A stretch of DNA of 10,688 nt, taken from Desulfobacteraceae bacterium (GTDB lineage: Bacteria > Desulfobacterota > Desulfobacteria > Desulfobacterales > Desulfobacteraceae). Shown here piece after piece: positions 6,962-10,688 of the stretch. Position numbers and translations under genes: made by a program. The stretch lies in contig JAAEMC010000181.1 in the NCBI GenBank assembly GCA_024225895.1, positions 1 through 10,688 of the forward strand, in the 5' to 3' direction. Position 1 is the first letter of the stretch. The number at the start of each line of letters is the position of its first letter. Under the pieces are notes generated by a model. It ran no database searches. It had not been told where the DNA came from and saw only the letters and a program-made list of their open reading frames with translations.

Positions 6962-8020
6962 ATGGAAGCAAAAAGCAAGTCACCTAAAATGATACCTATC
7001 TTTGAATTAACTCTTGATGGGCTGACGGCCATCCTCAAGCAGGACCACAAAAAAGGTGGATTCCACGCATCTGCCCTATACCGTGAGGTTTTCAAGCAAG
7101 GAAAGCAAAATTGGTTTGAGGCGGATGAATTTGTAAAGTCTCCTGCTTTGACAAAGGTTCTTTTACCCCTTCTTGCAATAAAACCCGATAAAATTGTGAA
7201 AACAATTAATGAAGAATTTTTAACCAAGTTTATAACAAGGCTTTCCGACGGTCAAAAAATTGAATCTGTCATTATACCCATGACCCGTTATAAAACCCTT
7301 TGCATTTCCTGCCAGGTGGGCTGCAAAATGGGTTGCAGGTTTTGCGAGACCGGCAGGATGGGCTTTAAAAGAAATTTAAGCGTTGCTGAAATCATCAGTC
7401 AGGTTTATAACGCCAGGTTTTTCCTCAAAGAAAATATTCAAAATGTGGTTTTTATGGGGATGGGGGAACCCTTTGATAATTTTGATAATGTCATCAAAGC
7501 AATTGAGGTTATGAATGTCCAGCAAGGTCTCGATATCGCGTCAAGGCACATCACCATCTCCACTGCCGGATTATCATCCGGTATTGACAAACTTGCTGCG
7601 CTTAAGTTAAAAAATATAAGGCTGGCCGTCTCCATCAATGCTGCTAACGATGAGGTTCGGTCAAAGCTCATGCCCGTGAATAGAAGAGTTCCTTTAAAGA
7701 AACTTAAAACAAGTCTGACGAATTATCCACTTAAGAAAAGGGGTGCTTTTTTAATGGAGTATGTTTTGATCAAGGGGGTGAATGATTCATTCCAGGATGC
7801 TCAAGAATTAGTCGAGTTTATTGGACCCCTGCCGGTTCGTCTGAATTTGATCGGATATAACCCGGTTAAGGATTTTGATCATCCACCGCCAAGTGAAGAA
7901 GCATTGCACAGGTTTGGTCAATGGTTGACCGATAAGGGCATCTTTGTCATCAAACGGTGGAGTAAAGGCCGGTCTGTTTCAGCGGGGTGTGGACAATTGG
8001 GCGGATTCTTATGTGAGTAG
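6962..8020 (+). CDS. rlmN: RlmN/Cfr-family radical SAM methyltransferase (23S rRNA A2503 type)
   Basis: A 352-residue radical SAM enzyme. RlmN puts a C2 methyl group on A2503 of 23S rRNA (and in some bacteria on A37 of tRNAs); Cfr methylates C8 of the same base. The Fe-S cluster motif CKMGCRFC gives C121, C125 and C128. The mechanistic cysteines are C114, seven residues before the first cluster cysteine, and C343 in SAGCGQLGG near the C-terminus, matching the two-cysteine (RlmN C118/C355) mechanism. ETGRMGFKRNL (129-139) and FMGMGEPFDN are family signatures. The N-terminal helical region with ASALYREVFKQG (36-47) matches the rRNA-recognition part. An extra C117 lies between the catalytic and cluster cysteines. 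The ATG at 6962 is the first after an in-frame stop; it lacks a clear Shine-Dalgarno, and ATG at 6989 is an alternative. RlmN is more likely than Cfr, but a paralogue with other specificity cannot be excluded. Confidence 0.88.
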   Translation: MEAKSKSPKMIPIFELTLDGLTAILKQDHKKGGFHASALYREVFKQGKQNWFEADEFVKSPALTKVLLPLLAIKPDKIVKTINEEFLTKFITRLSDGQKIESVIIPMTRYKTLCISCQVGCKMGCRFCETGRMGFKRNLSVAEIISQVYNARFFLKENIQNVVFMGMGEPFDNFDNVIKAIEVMNVQQGLDIASRHITISTAGLSSGIDKLAALKLKNIRLAVSINAANDEVRSKLMPVNRRVPLKKLKTSLTNYPLKKRGAFLMEYVLIKGVNDSFQDAQELVEFIGPLPVRLNLIGYNPVKDFDHPPPSEEALHRFGQWLTDKGIFVIKRWSKGRSVSAGCGQLGGFLCE

Positions 8021-8276
8021 CACTGAATGCAAAGATTGATATAGCGCTTATAAACCTGGTTATGAAATAAGCATGGTGATCGCAAGCAGCTTATCTGGAT
8101 TAATAATTACAAGCAGTTGCGATTTTGAGGTAAACGCAAAAGAAGACGTCGTTTTGCATAAATTCATGGCAAGTTTACGTGCGTTTTCCTTGATGACATA
8201 AGTTCAGGCTTTGACTGTAATAGTGTAAAAATGATATAAATAAATATTTTAATCATATGAACAATCCAGGTGAAAA
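8021..8276 (+). other. 256-base spacer with three successive inverted repeats
   Basis: Between the rlmN-like stop and the GGDEF start I see no ORF of note. Three inverted repeats occur in order: GCTTAT/ATAAGC (8046-8051 with 8067-8072); ATCGCAA/TTGCGAT (8079-8085 with 8117-8123), extended inward by GCTT/AAGC (8089-8092 with 8111-8114); and GCAAAA/TTTTGC (8136-8141 with 8152-8157). None is followed by a T-run long enough for a clear terminator. All three lie upstream of the GGDEF promoter, so they belong to the rlmN 3' region or to an unrecognised RNA, not to the GGDEF leader. Confidence 0.4.
8211..8240 (+). promoter_or_regulatory. sigma-70-type promoter for the diguanylate cyclase gene
   Basis: TTGACT (8211-8216) and TATAAA (8235-8240) each match the sigma-70 consensus at five of six positions with an 18-base spacer. 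Transcription would start near 8247, leaving a leader of about 30 bases. AGGTGA (8268-8273) just before the ATG at 8277 is the ribosome binding site. The leader is too short for a riboswitch, and I see no c-di-GMP aptamer in it. Confidence 0.6.
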
Positions 8277-9308
8277 ATGAAATATACGGACAATGAAAGC
8301 CAGGCTGGCGAGTATCTAAGACTGACTTTAAGTCTGCTTTCCAAGCTTAAGCTTGTGGCGAATCCGATGAATTATACAGTGATGTACGAATATGCTTCCG
8401 GCCATAATGCCGAGCTGAGACAAGTTGTTGACAAGTGCTTGAAAAAATCCAAATCCATCACTGATGAGCAGATCATAGAGTTTTATAATAAGTTTATTGA
8501 AAGCAAGGAGCAGGTTCTAATCACCAAACTTCTGGCTGGTATGAATTCTATTCTCAAAGAAGTCTCCAGCCATATCATTGATGTGGAAGGCGATTTTGAC
8601 GGACATGGCAAGAAATTGGGGGACCTGGCCGTTCAAATCAATGAAGTTAAAGACCATAATGATATCAAGGATATTGTTGATCTGATCGTATGTGAAACAA
8701 AAGAACTTGTGATTTCAGGCAAACAGCTTCAGGAACGAATGAAAATGACCTCTGAAGATCTTAAAGTCTTAAACCAGGAATTGAAAAAATCCCAAAAAGA
8801 AGCACAGACAGATCTTCTTACAGGTTTGATCAACAGAAGAGGCCTGGATTTGCGTCTGGAAGCTGAATTAAAAAAAGCATTCAGCACCAAATTACCCTTT
8901 TCCGTTATCATGGCGGATATTGATCATTTTAAGCGGGTCAATGATACCTATGGCCATCTGGTGGGGGATTCATTGTTAAAGGGCCTGTCCAATCTTTTTA
9001 AAACAAAACTTAAGCGGGGCGGTGATGTGGCAGGCCGGTTCGGCGGTGAAGAATTTTTATTCCTTCTGCCTGCCACCAAACTGGGGGATGCAAAGATCGT
9101 TGCCAATAAGATCAAACTGGCTGTTTCAACCAAGGAATGGAATTTTAATGACTCAGGTATCAAGCTGAGTAGAATGACTATTTCCATGGGGGTGGCCATG
9201 TACAAAACCAATGAATCTTTGCAGGATTTTATTGACAGGGCGGATAAAGCGCTTTATCAGGCAAAGAAAAACGGCAGGGATCTGGTTATCACCCAGGAGC
9301 AGCTATAA
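8277..9308 (+). CDS. GGDEF-domain diguanylate cyclase
   Basis: A 343-residue soluble protein expected to make c-di-GMP from two GTP. The N-terminal half (about 1-145) is helical with the element NPMNYTVMYEYASGHNAEL (29-47), a recurrent but poorly understood N-terminal module of GGDEF proteins. A probable coiled-coil linker (about 146-178) precedes the catalytic domain. DLLTGLINRRG (179-189) opens the domain, MADIDHFKRVND (212-223) carries metal-binding D214, and the active-site loop is GGEEF (256-260). RGGD at 247-250, exactly five residues before GGEEF, is an inhibitory-site RxxD, so product inhibition is likely. No EAL, receiver, PAS or membrane segment is present; the input signal is probably sensed or transmitted by the N-terminal helices. 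It has its own promoter after the rlmN-like gene and converges on the YcaO gene 71 bases away. The HD-GYP protein in the same window could provide the opposing activity. Confidence 0.93.
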   Translation: MKYTDNESQAGEYLRLTLSLLSKLKLVANPMNYTVMYEYASGHNAELRQVVDKCLKKSKSITDEQIIEFYNKFIESKEQVLITKLLAGMNSILKEVSSHIIDVEGDFDGHGKKLGDLAVQINEVKDHNDIKDIVDLIVCETKELVISGKQLQERMKMTSEDLKVLNQELKKSQKEAQTDLLTGLINRRGLDLRLEAELKKAFSTKLPFSVIMADIDHFKRVNDTYGHLVGDSLLKGLSNLFKTKLKRGGDVAGRFGGEEFLFLLPATKLGDAKIVANKIKLAVSTKEWNFNDSGIKLSRMTISMGVAMYKTNESLQDFIDRADKALYQAKKNGRDLVITQEQL

Positions 9309-9327
9309 CTTTTTGTGTTTCATGAAA

Positions 9328-9344
9328 ATTTCATCTTGTGAAAT
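9328..9344. repeat. small AT-rich hairpin after the GGDEF gene
   Basis: ATTTCA (9328-9333) and TGAAAT (9339-9344) form a six-pair stem with a five-base loop, directly after the ten-base palindrome TTTCATGAAA (9318-9327). There is no T-run after it in either direction, so I do not call it a terminator. It lies in the 71-base gap between convergent genes. Confidence 0.3.
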
Positions 9345-9364
9345 ATCGGGGTTAAGCATTTTTA

Positions 9365-9397
9365 CGGCCTGAGTCAGATTCAGGCCGGGGTATCCCC
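9365..9397. repeat. GC-rich hairpins at the end of the YcaO-TPR gene
   Basis: CGGCCTGA (9365-9372) pairs perfectly with TCAGGCCG (9380-9387) around a seven-base loop, and the next bases GGGGTATCCCC (9387-9397) form a second small stem. The right arm contains the YcaO-TPR stop codon (TCA at 9380-9382, read as TGA on the minus strand). Neither strand has a T-run after the stem, so it is not a textbook intrinsic terminator. It could pause transcription or protect the 3' end of convergent transcripts. Confidence 0.4.
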
Positions 9398-10688
9398 TTC
9401 ATTTTTCAGCCGCTCAATATTATCCCTGGCAAATTCGATGGTTGGATCTATTTCAAGGGCCATTTCATAGTATTTTACAGCCAGTTTGGTTTGACCCATA
9501 TCTCTGTAATTTGATCCGATATTTGCATAATTAATGGCAAGGGACGGATCCACCTGCAATGCGTTTTCAAAACAGGTGATGGCTTTTTCATGCTCTTTTT
9601 TCATGAAATGGCAAAATCCCATGGTGTTGTACATGTCCGGCCGCTGGTCATCTATTTGCAGGCCTTTTTCAAGGATTTCTATGGACAAATCGTATTTTGC
9701 CAGATCTTTTAAACAGGCGCCCATATGGGAATAGATGTCAGCCATATTTAACCTGACCGGATCCCTTTGAAGTGCAGTTTTAAATTCTGTGAGCGCGGTA
9801 TCATAGTCCTCCATGGCATTGAGCATCAACCCTTTGTAAAAGCTGGTGTAGTATTTACCGGGGAGAGCATTTTCAAGTGCTTGGAGTTTCATCATTGCCT
9901 GAACCGGATGAAAACTTTCTGTAATCAACCTTGCTGCAAACATGCCCACGCTGGCGGAGACGGCGCGTTCTCTGAAATGGGCTCCGGGCATGATGGTGTA
10001 AAAGGCCGGTATTTGAAGATCTTTATGGGTGGTATCAATGAGCAGGATATCGAAGTTCCTTTGGCTAAGGGCATTAACCACACCCTCCACTTCAGTTTTA
10101 ATATTGGAAGAGGATAGATCGGGCAGGGAATGGATATCCACAAGCTTTTTGGGGTGTGTAATAAACCGGGCTGCTTCAATTTGAGTGAATTTGGGTAATC
10201 CTGAAGCTACATAATTGGTGCCTGAGTTAAAATCACCGGCAAGCTGGGCTGTCTCGGTCAATGCCCGGCTCAATGCCTTTTGGGGGTCTGGGGTGGTTCC
10301 CGCGGTCCAGACAATTTCGCTGGTATCCGGAAAGGTTGAGGGGTCAAAGGCCAAAACCCCCACTGTGGGTACCCCTGTATCCAGGGAGAAATCAGAAGCA
10401 TGGACTTGAATACCATTGTTTTTGTATTTGGACAGGATTTCCAATGTCAGCGGGTCTGTGACTGAGTCAAGATCAATCCCCGGTATTTGGATCTTGTCAT
10501 GGCTCACCAAAGAAGAAGTGTGCCGTTCAACCAGTTCACAAACCCCCTGGCTGATGGCTTCTTCATTGCAATTGCCTGCACAGGGGCCGTTGAACTCATT
10601 AATCATATAAAACCAGTTAAAGGGGATCAGCACTTCCTCTTTCCGGGTAAAATTGTAGCCCCTGGTCCATTTTAACGGCAGGTCATCA
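9380..10688 (-). CDS. YcaO-domain protein with C-terminal TPR repeats (5' end outside window)
   Basis: The reading frame is open to the window edge, so the true start lies beyond 10688; a GTG at 10633 is internal, because the 18 codons before it (starting DDLPLKW) continue a YcaO sequence. About 435 residues are visible. YcaO enzymes use ATP to activate amide backbones, making azolines, thioamides or amidines. The family signature is NGPCAGNCNEEA (about 34-45 of the visible part) followed by GVCELVER (about 48-55); RALTETAQ (about 141-148) is a second typical element. From about residue 279, four TPR repeats run to about 418, each ending near an AL/GLxxD turn (QRDP, QIDD, QVDP, EIDP). No PxPxP C-terminus typical of azoline synthetases is present, so it is more like the non-TOMM class that includes E. 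coli YcaO (linked genetically to RimO methylthiolation of S12). TPRs probably bind a protein partner. No TfuA, precursor peptide or dehydrogenase is visible. Confidence 0.88.
   Translation of the reverse strand, partial: DDLPLKWTRGYNFTRKEEVLIPFNWFYMINEFNGPCAGNCNEEAISQGVCELVERHTSSLVSHDKIQIPGIDLDSVTDPLTLEILSKYKNNGIQVHASDFSLDTGVPTVGVLAFDPSTFPDTSEIVWTAGTTPDPQKALSRALTETAQLAGDFNSGTNYVASGLPKFTQIEAARFITHPKKLVDIHSLPDLSSSNIKTEVEGVVNALSQRNFDILLIDTTHKDLQIPAFYTIMPGAHFRERAVSASVGMFAARLITESFHPVQAMMKLQALENALPGKYYTSFYKGLMLNAMEDYDTALTEFKTALQRDPVRLNMADIYSHMGACLKDLAKYDLSIEILEKGLQIDDQRPDMYNTMGFCHFMKKEHEKAITCFENALQVDPSLAINYANIGSNYRDMGQTKLAVKYYEMALEIDPTIEFARDNIERLKNEGDTPA

Noticed and set aside
8021..8276. Possible c-di-GMP riboswitch in front of the GGDEF gene.
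   Set aside because: No GEMM-type conserved core is recognisable, and the predicted transcription start leaves a leader of only about 30 bases.
10631..10633. GTG as the start codon of the YcaO-TPR gene.
   Set aside because: The frame stays open to the window edge and the preceding residues fit the YcaO fold, and the family signature follows too closely after the GTG for a complete domain.

Overview
The window looks like chromosomal DNA from an anaerobic, sulfate-reducer-like member of the Desulfobacterota (Desulfobacterales type). This is inferred from protein style, not from a marker gene: multi-PAS HD-GYP and HDOD signalling proteins, a YcaO-TPR protein and a DUF819 carrier packed together with AT-rich spacers. 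No rRNA, tRNA, CRISPR array, insertion sequence or phage gene is visible, and nothing points clearly to recent transfer. Most of the DNA is protein coding and every gap between genes is shorter than 300 bases.

Layout. Positions 20-2672 (+) hold a DUF819 multi-pass membrane protein and a PLP enzyme closely resembling sphingosine-1-phosphate lyase, 76 bases apart and possibly co-transcribed. The second gene ends 2 bases from a convergent gene, with a candidate terminator over the junction. Positions 2675-6704 (-) read, in transcription order, HDOD protein, metallo-beta-lactamase-fold hydrolase (4-base ATGA overlap), then after 128 bases a large PAS-PAS-PAS/HD-GYP/receiver protein. Positions 6962-8020 (+) encode an RlmN/Cfr-family radical SAM rRNA methyltransferase. 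A 256-base spacer with several inverted repeats and a good sigma-70-like promoter leads to a diguanylate cyclase at 8277-9308 (+). Convergent to it, a YcaO protein with C-terminal TPR repeats runs off the right edge (9380-10688, -).

How the genes fit together. The strongest theme is cyclic-nucleotide signalling. A GGDEF enzyme with intact GGEEF and inhibitory RxxD motifs would make c-di-GMP, and an HD-GYP enzyme with intact motifs would degrade it. Next to the latter are an HDOD protein and a phosphodiesterase-like MBL hydrolase. The HD-GYP protein ends in a receiver domain that has lost its phosphorylatable aspartate (Glu instead), one of the two metal-binding acidic residues and the switch Thr/Ser. 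It is probably a phosphorylation-independent pseudo-receiver, and is the most interesting point in the window. RlmN and YcaO belong to families that act on the translation apparatus, but nothing here ties them together. I see no clearly new multi-gene defence or biosynthetic system.
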